The notes under the pieces: model-generated
What the model was told of the DNA's origin: nothing
Database searches by the model: none
Seen by the model: only the letters and a program-made list of their open reading frames with translations
Part shown: piece by piece, positions 37,280 through 47,003 of the stretch
Layout of the letters: every line of letters starts with the position of its first letter
Numbering within the stretch: the first letter of the stretch is position 1
Source of the DNA: Patescibacteria group bacterium
GTDB lineage: Bacteria; Patescibacteriota; Microgenomatia; JAMCZE01
Direction: 5' to 3'
Assembly: GCA_023485845.1 (NCBI GenBank)
Contig: JAMCZE010000001.1
Span: 1-62,455 of the forward strand
DNA: 62,455 nt
Made by a program: the position numbers and the translations under genes

Positions 37280-38911
37280 TTATGTTTTGAGCACTTCTTT
37301 AATATCTTGCTTTTCTCCTTTGTTGTATGCTCCAAGAAGTTTTGATACTGATTCTGGTTCCCTTCCTATGAACATTAATGGCGATTGGTCACTAAGGACG
37401 GGGATTAGATCTACGCCGTCTTCGTCAAGGGTAACAATGACGTCATTTAGCCCCGCAGGTATAATTGGGGCTCGAACTCGCGCATTAAGATTTCTCGATA
37501 AAGTTTGTGCAAACCCACCTTCAGCTCCAGTGCTGCAGGAATCTAAAAGAAATGTCGGATGATCTACAAAAAATTTCTTCGCACTATTTGCTGTTGGGCC
37601 ACCAACCTGCTCCTGGGTAATTCTACCAGAGTTAAATGCTTCTCCGAGGGTAATCGCGTCACTGGTTCCATGTCCCATGGCTACAAGGAAAGAAATTTTG
37701 TGCTGTTCCCCATACTTTTTATCGCTTTTAATCAGGTTTTTAGTTAATTCATAAGGGCTGTCACATTCATACACTCGGAGATAATAGTGTCCTTCAAGAC
37801 CCTTCAACATCGATTCAAGACTATGTTCACCTTGGTAAAAAGCTCCGTTCCAATCTGCTTTGGCGGCCATAATAACACCGTAGGGTTTGTCATTTTTTTC
37901 ATACTCCTGAAATTGTTTAACCAACATTTCTGTTGGATAACGATAAAAATGACTAACACCAAACTTATCATGAAGGAATGAACATATTCCCGGTTTTTGA
38001 TTTTCGAGCTCTTCTATCTGACGAAAGTTTTCGCTAATCTTGGCACGATCCGTTTCCAACCAGCCTTCAGCCATTTCCAAACCCTCCTTTATTCCTTTAT
38101 CTCTTAGAAGCTCACCCGCGGTTTCCGCAATCAATGTTCTGACGGATCCTGCGTACGAAGCGTGTTTCATGTTGCCTAAATATCCTGCGGCTTCTGTCAA
38201 TTTCAAACCACCCTCTTTAACGCCATTTACTAAGAAATTCCTTAAAGTCGAGGCCGCTTTACCATTAACGGGATTTTCCTGGGTATCGTTATTGTTATAC
38301 AAATTATCTTCGATACTGACAATTTGATTTATGACCGAGATAGCTTCGTTAGGTTTATGAAGATACACCATGGGATCTGGGTCTTTGATGTATCCGGCGG
38401 GTGAGCGGAGAAAACCTTCAACAACATTCCAGTGGCGATAAACCATATCTACTGCCGATTGCCAATGGTTTTCGTCGCAGCCTTCTAGAATAACGTCCAG
38501 GCATCTTGCTTGAACTACCGTATCGGTTGAAGTGGCCAGCAAGTTCTCTAAAACATCTCCGTTTTCCGCTACAATGGACTGAATTTCATCTCGCACCGGA
38601 ACTAAGCTGTCGTCGGCAAGTGTCCACATCATTGTCAGGGTTTTACGTTGAAGGTCTGGATGTTCCAGGGCTTCCCTGAAAACCCCTCCGTTAACTCGGA
38701 GTTGCTGGGCAAATTCATTGGCTCTTTTTGACTCCTCTTTTCGGTCTGGATCGAAAGTAATTGTAGGATCAACCTCACGGTTTTGGTAGTCTGTATAGAC
38801 TTTACGTAGATTTTCGAATCTTTCGGAAATTGGGGGTGGAAGAATCTCCACTGCCGGAGCAATTGTCTCAATATCAACCGGAAACTCGCTTCCTCCTGAT
38901 TCGTTAGGCAT
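37280..38911 (-). CDS. Hypothetical protein: helical N-terminus plus putative caspase-like (clan CD) cysteine peptidase domain
   Basis: KISFLVAMGHGTSDAI (His-Gly) and PTFLLDSCSTGAEGGFAQTLS (Asp-x-Cys) at clan-CD-like spacing. Confidence 0.6.
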   Translation of the reverse strand: MPNESGGSEFPVDIETIAPAVEILPPPISERFENLRKVYTDYQNREVDPTITFDPDRKEESKRANEFAQQLRVNGGVFREALEHPDLQRKTLTMMWTLADDSLVPVRDEIQSIVAENGDVLENLLATSTDTVVQARCLDVILEGCDENHWQSAVDMVYRHWNVVEGFLRSPAGYIKDPDPMVYLHKPNEAISVINQIVSIEDNLYNNNDTQENPVNGKAASTLRNFLVNGVKEGGLKLTEAAGYLGNMKHASYAGSVRTLIAETAGELLRDKGIKEGLEMAEGWLETDRAKISENFRQIEELENQKPGICSFLHDKFGVSHFYRYPTEMLVKQFQEYEKNDKPYGVIMAAKADWNGAFYQGEHSLESMLKGLEGHYYLRVYECDSPYELTKNLIKSDKKYGEQHKISFLVAMGHGTSDAITLGEAFNSGRITQEQVGGPTANSAKKFFVDHPTFLLDSCSTGAEGGFAQTLSRNLNARVRAPIIPAGLNDVIVTLDEDGVDLIPVLSDQSPLMFIGREPESVSKLLGAYNKGEKQDIKEVLKT

Positions 38912-39116
38912 ATATGGAAAAGTATATATCACTTCGACGGATTCTCAAATCAGCTAATAAATGTCCTACTTTGAATTCCTAAAGCCATATGGTGGCCGGT
39001 GGTTAGAAAAAAGGCAAAATGGAGTGTTTTACGCAAACTTTATAGAGATATAAATGCAGTTTTATATAGAAAAAATTATCTGTTATGTGGTGTTAGAAAT
39101 TGAGGTTCAGATTGTA

Positions 39117-41801
39117 TTAACGGCTATTGTCTTTATCCAAGTGGCAAAATTTATACTTCTTGCCTGATCCGCACCAACAGGGGTCGTTGCGGCCGGGCTT
39201 TTGTGAGGGACTAGTGGCTAGTGGCTGGTTACTATGAGAAGGAACGGGCGATTGGTTTTCCAATTGATTGGCGTTGGTCATCAACTGCTGCATTTGGGCC
39301 ACTTGTTCCGGAGTAGCAACAGCAATTTTGAAAATGCTGTGGACGATTTCAAAATCCATGGCGGCAATCAGTTTTTCAAACATGGCGAAGGCTTCCGATT
39401 TATATTCCACGAGGGGATCGCGTTGACCATAGCCGCGCAGCCCGATGCCTTCACGCAGATCATCAATGGCTTCCAGGTGTTCCATCCATAAGCCGTCAAT
39501 CACCCACAGCATTTCCTGCTGTTCAATGTAGCGGGCCATTTTGTCGCCGATCTGTTTTTCCCGTTGTTGGTAGACATCATGGGCTATTTTAACGAGAAAG
39601 TTGCTAGGTTCTAGGTTATGGGTTCTAGAAATTTGTTCGAGAATTTGTTTTTTTGAATTTTCATCAAATGGGACGATCGTAGTGAATTCCTCAACTAGTT
39701 TGCCTGGGTCTTCGGATCCTGGGGTCGTATACATGGCTGTTAGAACAGTAATCTCCTTGTCGATTTTTCCCAAGATTTCATTTCTTAATTCTGACCCCTG
39801 ACCACTAGCCACTAGAACCTTACTGCGCATGTCGTAAATAATTTCCCGCTGCTTGTTCATCACGTCGTCATATTCCAACAGGTGCTTGCGGGAGTCAAAA
39901 TTAAATTGTTCCACTTTCGATTGGGCTTGTTCGATGGCCCGGGTGACCATGCCATGTTCCAGCGGCTGGTCCTCGGGAATGTTAAAAAAGGTCATCAGTT
40001 TTGAAACTTGTTCACCGCCAAAGAGGCGCATAATGTCATCGTCTAACGCAACGAAGAACCGGCTGGAACCCGGGTCGCCTTGCCGGCCGGCGCGGCCCCG
40101 CAATTGGTTATCAATCCGGCGGGATTCATGCCGCTCGGTGCCAATAACATGCAAGCCGCCGGCGGCCACCACTTCGTCATGGTCGGACAGCCATTTTTTC
40201 CACTGCGGCGTTTCGGTGAGTGGCCGGCCGTCCTCTCCTTTGGGTGTGTCGCCGCCCAAAACAATGTCCACCCCGCGCCCCGCCATGTTGGTGGCCACCG
40301 TCACCGTGCCTTTTTTGCCGGCATTAGCTAAAATCATGGCTTCTTTTTCGTGCTGTTTGGCATTAAGCACCTGGTGGGGAATGTTCCTATGGTGCAAAAA
40401 TTGAGAAATAATTTCGTTTTTCTCAATTGAGGTGGTGCCGACCAAAACCGGCCGGCCTTTTTTATAATTTTCTTCAATGTCACGCACCACGGCGGCATAT
40501 TTGGCCCGTTGGGTTTTATAAACTTGGTCGGGATGGTCGGAGCGCACCAGTGGCCGGTGGGTGGGAATGACTACCACCGAGAGGTTATAAATTTTATGGA
40601 ACTCTTCCGACTCCGTCACCGCTGTCCCGGTCATGCCGGCCAGTTTTTCGTATTTGCGAAAGTAATTCTGCAGGGAAATTGTCGCCAGGGTTCGCGATTC
40701 CTGTTGAATGGTGACGTGCTCCTTGGCTTCCACGGCTTGGTGAATGCCTTCGCTCCAACGCCGGCCTGGCATCAGCCGGCCAGTGAACTCGTCCACGATT
40801 ATCACTTCACCTTCTTTGACAATATAGTCTTTTTCTCGTTGATAAAGTGTCCGGGCTTTGAGGGCCGCTTCAATGTGATGGACGGTGGCGAAATCCTTTT
40901 CATAGATATCTTTAAGGCCCAGCAGTTGTTCCACTTTGCCGACGCCGTGGTCGGTCAGATGGGCGGTGCGCAATTTTTCGTCAATAACAAAATCCAGCGT
41001 GGGGGTTAGTTTTTCCACCAATTGGGCGTATTCATAATATTTTTGCGTCGGCTGCGCGTCCGGGGCGGAAATGATATGTGGAGTGCGGGCTTCATCAATT
41101 AAAACCGAGTCCACCTCGTCAACGATGGCATAGTGGAATTCCCGTTGGACCACGTCGTTAAGGCTGCGGGCCATGTTGTCGCGCAAATAATCAAAGCCAA
41201 ATTCACTGTTAATGCCGTAGGTAATGTCGGCGCCATAAGCCTCTTTGCGGGAAATCGGCCGCAGATGGCGCAGACGCCAATCGGTGGCGGTTTCGTCAGT
41301 GAAGTCAGGATCAAAAAGAAAAGAAGCTTCGTGGACCATGGCCGCGGTGGACAAACCAAGAAAGTGATAAATGGCGCCCATCCAGCCGGCATCCCGTCGG
41401 GCCAAATAGTCATTGACGGTCACCAGGTGAACGCCGCGGCCGGTGAGAGCGTTAAGATAAAGGGCGGGAGAGGCGGATAGGGTTTTGCCTTCTCCGGTTT
41501 TTTGCTCGGCAATTTTTCCCTGGTGCAGCGCCACCCCGGCCAGAATTTGAACGTCAAAATGCCGTTCGTTGTTGACCCGAAAACTGGCTTCCCGAACAGC
41601 CGCAAAGGCCTCCGGCAGCAGATCATCGAGACTTTCGCCCCGTTCCAGCCGCAGTTTTAGCTCCGCTGTTTTTTTGGCAAAGTCCTTGTCTTTGAGTTTC
41701 TTGACCTTCGGTTCGAAGTTGTTGACGGCCTCCACCAACGGCCAAAGCCGCTTGACTTCTTTGTCATTAGAGTCTAAAAACTTAGTGAGGAAGTTCAACA
41801 T
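39117..41801 (-). CDS. secA: Preprotein translocase SecA
   Basis: MRTGEGKT-like QKTGEGKTLSASPALYLNAL, DEVDSVLIDEARTP, GRAGRQGDPGSSRF, C-terminal CWCGSGKKYKFCH. Confidence 0.95.
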   Translation of the reverse strand: MLNFLTKFLDSNDKEVKRLWPLVEAVNNFEPKVKKLKDKDFAKKTAELKLRLERGESLDDLLPEAFAAVREASFRVNNERHFDVQILAGVALHQGKIAEQKTGEGKTLSASPALYLNALTGRGVHLVTVNDYLARRDAGWMGAIYHFLGLSTAAMVHEASFLFDPDFTDETATDWRLRHLRPISRKEAYGADITYGINSEFGFDYLRDNMARSLNDVVQREFHYAIVDEVDSVLIDEARTPHIISAPDAQPTQKYYEYAQLVEKLTPTLDFVIDEKLRTAHLTDHGVGKVEQLLGLKDIYEKDFATVHHIEAALKARTLYQREKDYIVKEGEVIIVDEFTGRLMPGRRWSEGIHQAVEAKEHVTIQQESRTLATISLQNYFRKYEKLAGMTGTAVTESEEFHKIYNLSVVVIPTHRPLVRSDHPDQVYKTQRAKYAAVVRDIEENYKKGRPVLVGTTSIEKNEIISQFLHHRNIPHQVLNAKQHEKEAMILANAGKKGTVTVATNMAGRGVDIVLGGDTPKGEDGRPLTETPQWKKWLSDHDEVVAAGGLHVIGTERHESRRIDNQLRGRAGRQGDPGSSRFFVALDDDIMRLFGGEQVSKLMTFFNIPEDQPLEHGMVTRAIEQAQSKVEQFNFDSRKHLLEYDDVMNKQREIIYDMRSKVLVASGQGSELRNEILGKIDKEITVLTAMYTTPGSEDPGKLVEEFTTIVPFDENSKKQILEQISRTHNLEPSNFLVKIAHDVYQQREKQIGDKMARYIEQQEMLWVIDGLWMEHLEAIDDLREGIGLRGYGQRDPLVEYKSEAFAMFEKLIAAMDFEIVHSIFKIAVATPEQVAQMQQLMTNANQLENQSPVPSHSNQPLATSPSQKPGRNDPCWCGSGKKYKFCHLDKDNSR
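39208..39238. repeat. CTAGTGG-word repeat inside secA (linker before SEC-C)
   Basis: gggactagtggctagtggctggttactatga; in frame SHSNQPLATSP. Confidence 0.7.
39603..39629. repeat. GGTTCTAG-word repeat inside secA
   Basis: gctaggttctaggttatgggttctaga; in frame SRTHNLEPS. Confidence 0.7.
39790..39821. repeat. CTAG/CTGACC-word repeat inside secA
   Basis: tctgacccctgaccactagccactagaacctt; in frame KVLVASGQGSE. Confidence 0.6.
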
Positions 41802-41824
41802 AACCTGCCCATTTTAACAGGTTT

Positions 41825-42319
41825 ATGAGTAAGAAGGGAAATATCGGAAAACCTTCTCAGCCGGAGCTCCCTGGGTTGGTGTCACCGGGAGCTTTAAAGG
41901 ACAGAAGAACCGGTGTGCCAAAAAGAACTCGAGTATTGGCAATGTCAGTTCCGGATGTGACTCGCCATCTTGCCTATCTTAAGGAGCATGGCGACCGAGT
42001 TTTATCAAATGACATTAAAAAGTTTGAGATCCGCCCAGAAATTAAAAATCAGAATGCTAGGGAGATTGCGGAAGGGAGAAAATTTTCACCGACAGAATGG
42101 AATTCCTGGCGGACAACTGTCCGATTCAAAATTGATCTTATTAGACAAAGGACTGGCCAGCCAATTAGAGAGGGATCAGACGAAGAACAGGAAGTTTTTC
42201 AGGCAGTAGCTAAATTTAGAAGTCTCATCCCCGAAGACCGTCTCAGAATATTAGATAGCAATAAACTTCTCGCTCGCCATGTAATGATTGATCTTCGCAA
42301 ATATCGTCCTTCGGAATAG
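41825..42319 (+). CDS. Hypothetical protein
   Basis: ORF, basic. Confidence 0.5.
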   Translation: MSKKGNIGKPSQPELPGLVSPGALKDRRTGVPKRTRVLAMSVPDVTRHLAYLKEHGDRVLSNDIKKFEIRPEIKNQNAREIAEGRKFSPTEWNSWRTTVRFKIDLIRQRTGQPIREGSDEEQEVFQAVAKFRSLIPEDRLRILDSNKLLARHVMIDLRKYRPSE

Positions 42320-42346
42320 GCTTGACACTGGAAGTATAATTTTGAT

Positions 42347-42715
42347 ATGGGAAGAGAAAAAATTGTTCGTCTACGTCAAGGGCAACGGATTATTGTCGAA
42401 GCAGCGCGTCGAAGACCTCGATCTGAGCCGCCACCCCTGAGGGATTTGGCAAGGTATGTTGAAACCCATGCCGATTTACTTCTCCGGGCCAGGGGCGGGC
42501 GGTATGCTGATAATCTTGATCTGGCGATGGATACTGGTGGTGTCCCGGAACAGCTAGTCAAAAATCTTCACAGAGCTAAAATTGGCTCAGAAAGGGCATT
42601 AAGAAGAGTAAGAAGAGTTCTAATTAGCTCCGGACAACAACCAGAGGTTGCAGATACTTTCTCGGAGTTTATTGTTTATGAGCACCTTGGGATGCCTCAG
42701 GCTGGTAAGAGATAG
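42347..42715 (+). CDS. Hypothetical protein
   Basis: TATAAT 6 nt upstream of ATG. Confidence 0.55.
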   Translation: MGREKIVRLRQGQRIIVEAARRRPRSEPPPLRDLARYVETHADLLLRARGGRYADNLDLAMDTGGVPEQLVKNLHRAKIGSERALRRVRRVLISSGQQPEVADTFSEFIVYEHLGMPQAGKR

Positions 42716-43208
42716 AGCTTTTTAGACCTTCAAGATGATTGGTGATTATCAGGCCGTTTTTTGTCAGAAGTTTTTTGGGAATTTTGATAGTTTCCCGTCT
42801 ATTTCCGATATAGGCATCGGTGAGGATTAGGTCAAATTTCTGCTTGGTTGACCGGAGAAAATTGGTCGCGTCCGACTGGATAATTTCTAGATTGGGAATT
42901 TTGGCCAGGTTAAAGTACTTTTTTCCTAAAAAAATCATTACCGGGTCGATTTCCACACCGGTGATTTTGGCGGCGGGCCACTTTTGGGAAATGATTTTAG
43001 CAGCCGTTCCTCCACCTAAGCCAAGGATTAAGACATTCTTTGGAACAAAGGAAACTTTGGCCAGCGCCTTTTTCCAAAGCGGTCCCACATGGGCGTTTCC
43101 GGACTGCTCAAAACCGCCAGCCCACACTGACGGCCGGCCGAAAAACTGACGGAGTTTAATTTCGCCGTTAAATTTAGACTTAAAAATGATTTCCTGCCAA
43201 GGCCACAT
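42669..43208 (-). CDS. Spermidine synthase-like SAM-dependent methyltransferase fold protein
   Basis: NVLILGLGGGTAAKIISQKWPAAKITGVEIDPVMIFLGKKYF...FDLILTDAYIG. Confidence 0.8.
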   Translation of the reverse strand: MWPWQEIIFKSKFNGEIKLRQFFGRPSVWAGGFEQSGNAHVGPLWKKALAKVSFVPKNVLILGLGGGTAAKIISQKWPAAKITGVEIDPVMIFLGKKYFNLAKIPNLEIIQSDATNFLRSTKQKFDLILTDAYIGNRRETIKIPKKLLTKNGLIITNHLEGLKSSISYQPEASQGAHKQ

Positions 43209-44161
43209 TGATGATTTTTTGCAAAAATTCAGGATAGGAATAGCCGGCGGCGGCTCCGGAGCGGATCACTCCCGAGTCTGGCGCCAGACCCGGGTTGGCG
43301 TTGACTTCCAGGATGTAAAGTCGGTTAGCGGGGGAAAGGCGCAGGTCCACCCGGCAATAGTTTTTGCACCCCGTGATCCGGGCGGCCGCCAGGCAGATTC
43401 TTTCTAGCTCTGATAAAATCTTCGGACTTAATTTTGCTGGACAGACACCGACGGTGTCTTTATAAGCAATCGTGTCTTCTTCCCATTTGGCAGCAAAGTT
43501 AACCATCTTGTATTTATTCTGAAACGATTTGCCAAAAATGATTTCGGAGACGGGCAAAACAGTTTTGTCAAGAATGGTGACATTTAATTCCCGGCCGTCA
43601 ATATATTCTTCCACCAGGGCCGGTTCTTGATAGGTTTTCACCAAAAAATCCACTTGGTCCAGGACATCGACCGCCGTTTTTAAAACCGAATGGCCGTTAA
43701 TGCCAATGCTGCCGTCTTTGGCCACCGGTTTAACCACCAAGGGAAAATTTAGTTTTTCCAGTTTGTCACCGGCGTTGGCCACTTGGAATTTTGGGGTGGG
43801 CAAGTTATTCTTTAGCAGCAATTTCTTAGTGGCGGCCTTGTCGGTGGTTAATTTCAGGGTCTTAGATCCAGAACCGGAAAATGGTTTGCTAATTTTTTCC
43901 AAGACCTGGATCACTTCATATTCTGTGTCTGGCAAATTGGCAATGCCCTCAGCCAGATTAAAAAAGAAATCAGTGGTTATTCGGGAAAGCTTCTTAAGCG
44001 TTTGCTGATTAACTTCAAAAAGCGAAACGCGGTGACCAAGGTTCGCCAATGCTTTGGTAACTGCCCCGGCGGTGGTCACCGTGTCCTCGTCAGCCAGAAT
44101 TTCTTCCGGGCGGCCAAACGGCAGGGCAGCGACGCGGTTAAACAGAACGGTGATGTTCATA
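43180..44161 (-). CDS. D-alanine--D-alanine ligase-like ATP-grasp protein (copy 1)
   Basis: NITVLFNRVAALPFG; LVVKPVAKDGSIGINGHSV; VEEYIDGRELNVTIL; YILEVNANPGLAPDSG. Confidence 0.85.
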
Positions 44162-45157
44162 CCGATCCACCGCCAATGAAGCAATCTCGCTGATAAATTG
44201 GCTGTAGTCTAACCCCATTGCCTTGGCCGAACGGGAGGCGCCCATGTCCGGTGACAAACAGGGATTGGCGTTAACTTCAAGAAAGTAGGGGGTGTGGTCA
44301 CGGGAGAGGCGAATGTCGATGCGGGCATAGTCCCGAGCACCGCAAACCAGATAGGCCTGAATGGCCAGCCGCTCAATTTTTTGGCGCAGTTTGGCGGAGA
44401 GTTTGGCCGGACAAACGCCGACGGTCTCCCGAAAGTTAGCGGAGTTTTCCACCCATTTGGCTTTAAAATCTACCACTTTCGGCTTGGCGTCATATTTATA
44501 GGAATCACCGAAGATAATTTCCGAAACGGGCAACACGGTGACATTTTTCCCATTGCCCATCACGGTGATGTTTAGCTCCCGGCCGCGGATATATTCTTCC
44601 ACCAGTGCCGGCTCGTGATATTGGGAAACGATTTTGTGGACCACCCGGCGCAGCTGTGTCAGATTTTCCACCACCGAGTTAGTGTCGATTCCCAAACTGC
44701 AATCTTCCGCCATGGGTTTGACGATCAGCGGATAATACAAATTTTTTGGCAGACTAGCCGGCGGAGCCTCAAAAAGAGCATAGGCGGGAGTGGGGATGCC
44801 GTTTTGTTCAAAAACACGTTTTGTCAGCGCCTTGTTGGTTGTCAAAAGCAGCGAGGAAGCATCGGCGCCGGTGTAGGGCAATTTTTTTCGGTCCAAAATC
44901 TCCGGAACTTTGTGTTCTGTTTTCGGGAGACTGCCGATGCCGTCACAAAGATTAAAATAGAGGTCGGCGTTTTTTTTGCCCAACTGGCCGATGGTTTTCA
45001 TTGATAACTCCAGGGTGTCGGCTTTATAGCCGCTAGTCTTTAAAGCCTTGGCAATGGTTTGAGCATCTTCCTTTGCCCCGTCCTCCACCATGATTGCTTT
45101 GTCATCGGCAAAAGGGAGTTTTTCCACCTCGTTATATAGGACGGTAATTTTTTTCAC
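44138..45157 (-). CDS. D-alanine--D-alanine ligase-like ATP-grasp protein (copy 2)
   Basis: ITVLYNEVEKLPFADD; LIVKPMAEDCSLGIDTNSVV; VEEYIRGRELNITVM; YFLEVNANPCLSPDMG; GTG start. Confidence 0.85.
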   Translation of the reverse strand: MKKITVLYNEVEKLPFADDKAIMVEDGAKEDAQTIAKALKTSGYKADTLELSMKTIGQLGKKNADLYFNLCDGIGSLPKTEHKVPEILDRKKLPYTGADASSLLLTTNKALTKRVFEQNGIPTPAYALFEAPPASLPKNLYYPLIVKPMAEDCSLGIDTNSVVENLTQLRRVVHKIVSQYHEPALVEEYIRGRELNITVMGNGKNVTVLPVSEIIFGDSYKYDAKPKVVDFKAKWVENSANFRETVGVCPAKLSAKLRQKIERLAIQAYLVCGARDYARIDIRLSRDHTPYFLEVNANPCLSPDMGASRSAKAMGLDYSQFISEIASLAVDRYEHHRSV

Positions 45158-45161
45158 TAAT

Positions 45162-46511
45162 CTACCTTACCGGAGAGATTACGGTTTTGTCAATATATTT
45201 CTGCAGCACTTTGGGAATCGTGACACTGCCGTCTTTATTTTGATAGTTTTCCATGATGGCAATAATGGTTCGCGGCCCGGTTATTCCGGTGTCGTTAACA
45301 TTATGAACATACTTTTTTTGCCCGTCTTTGTCAATAAATCTAGTATTAAATCTTCTCGCTTGGAAATCCCGGGCATTGGTGTCGCTTCCCATCTCCACAA
45401 AGGTTTTTTGCACCGGCATCCAGACCTCAAAATCATATTTCCTGTTGGTGGCAAAATAACCGGCGTCTCCACTGCACATCAAAATAACATGATAGGGCAG
45501 CTCCAGTTTTTGCAAAAGCCATTCATTAATCGATAAGAGATATTCCATCATTTCGTTTGATTTTTCCGGAGTGGTGATGGCGTCCATCTCCAGTTTGTCA
45601 AATTGATGAACTCTCTTAATTCCGCGAACATCCTTACCCCATGATCCCACCTCTGATCGAAAGCACGAGGTGACGGCAAAAAATTTCTGCGGCAGGTTGG
45701 CAAGATCCAGGGTTTTATCCATATAGTAGGCAAATAGTGATGGTTCGGAAGAGCCGACCAAGAATAAATTTCTGTGTTCCTCGACATATTTATTTTCAAT
45801 TTGATAAACCTGGTCAGCGTCACCCGGGAAGTGGGATGTTCCATAAAGCACCCGGTCGCGAACCAGTAAGGGAACGATCATTGGTGTGAATCCTTCCTGC
45901 AAAAGTTTTTCTTTCAGCAGCTCAAAAACGGCATACTCCAGAAGAGCAGCTTCGTTTTTCAGATAATAGAACCGGCTGCCCGAAACAATGGCGCTTTGCT
46001 CCACGTCAATAATGTCTAACTGTTTTCCTAACTCGATGTGATCTTTGGCGGTAAAATCTAATTGTGGCATCCATTGCTTGGAAAAATCCTTCATTCCCAA
46101 TTGGTCTTTGCGAAGGTATTTATCTTTAGGAGTCCAAGCTTTAATCTCAATGTTATCGTTTTCGTCTCTCCCGATAGGAACATCACTGGCCAGCATGTTT
46201 GGCATCCAGTCCATGGCAGACTGCCAGTCTTTGGTAACGGCGGCCAGTTCTTTTTCCAAAACCTCCAGCCCATCTTTTAGTCTTTTCCCTTCCTCGATTT
46301 TTTCCGGTGTCCGGTCGGCGGCATTTTTCAGCTTGTCAGCCAGTTTATTCCGACCGGCGCGGATTTTCTCAATTTCTTTTTCCAGCTGTGTTTTGCGGGC
46401 GTCTAAAAGAAGGAGCTTGTCCACATCGGCCCTAGCTGGGTCAACATGACGGTTGGCAATGTTTTGTTTGATTTTCTCCGGATTTTCCCTAATGAATCTT
46501 ATGTCCAGCAT
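45162..46511 (-). CDS. serS: Serine--tRNA ligase
   Basis: MLDIRFIRENPEKIKQNIANR; TSCFRSEVGSWGKDVRGIKRVHQFDKLE; NDTGITGPRTIIAIMENYQ. Confidence 0.95.
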   Translation of the reverse strand: MLDIRFIRENPEKIKQNIANRHVDPARADVDKLLLLDARKTQLEKEIEKIRAGRNKLADKLKNAADRTPEKIEEGKRLKDGLEVLEKELAAVTKDWQSAMDWMPNMLASDVPIGRDENDNIEIKAWTPKDKYLRKDQLGMKDFSKQWMPQLDFTAKDHIELGKQLDIIDVEQSAIVSGSRFYYLKNEAALLEYAVFELLKEKLLQEGFTPMIVPLLVRDRVLYGTSHFPGDADQVYQIENKYVEEHRNLFLVGSSEPSLFAYYMDKTLDLANLPQKFFAVTSCFRSEVGSWGKDVRGIKRVHQFDKLEMDAITTPEKSNEMMEYLLSINEWLLQKLELPYHVILMCSGDAGYFATNRKYDFEVWMPVQKTFVEMGSDTNARDFQARRFNTRFIDKDGQKKYVHNVNDTGITGPRTIIAIMENYQNKDGSVTIPKVLQKYIDKTVISPVR

Positions 46512-46679
46512 GCTACTGTGAGTTTAACACAAAATATCCTTCTTGTTGAGGACAGAACTTCGGAGTGTGAATTTTATTAGATAGCGGTCTCGGGGGAAAA
46601 CCGGCCGGACCCGCCGACATCAAAATAAACCATGTGAGAAAAGTTTATCACAGCCCAGTTTTGTTTGCAAGGGGGTTTC

Positions 46680-47003
46680 TTAGTGGACTAGACTCAAAAT
46701 GGTGAGAGTGAGAAGGACAAAAACAAACAAGGTAACCGTGCTTGAGGCGATAACTTTGAAAGCAGTCGGCAGGTCTTTTTTCTCCCAAAAAAGATAAAAG
46801 GGATAACCGAGAAACATTGCGGCACAAACAATGGCGGAGAAAACAAACAGGGTCAGGAAAAGCATCGGACCCAAGAAACTGGGCGTCGGCCCGAACCAGC
46901 GGTTGCCGTTGAGCATCACGGCGCCAACGGCGGCGCAGTAGGCAATCAGCCCAGTGGCCTGCGCCACTCCGATAATGACCGGTGATATTTTATTTTTTTT
47001 CAT
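46680..47003 (-). CDS. Hypothetical membrane protein
   Basis: Start MKKNKISP; three TM helices. Confidence 0.65.
   Translation of the reverse strand: MKKNKISPVIIGVAQATGLIAYCAAVGAVMLNGNRWFGPTPSFLGPMLFLTLFVFSAIVCAAMFLGYPFYLFWEKKDLPTAFKVIASSTVTLFVFVLLTLTILSLVH

Noticed and set aside
42322-42327. TTGACA as -35 for ORF 42347
   Set aside because: Only 7 bp from the TATAAT box, too close for a sigma70 -35; the -10 alone is kept
46512-46679. Possible ncRNA in the serS upstream gap
   Set aside because: No convincing stem, T-run or conserved motif by eye
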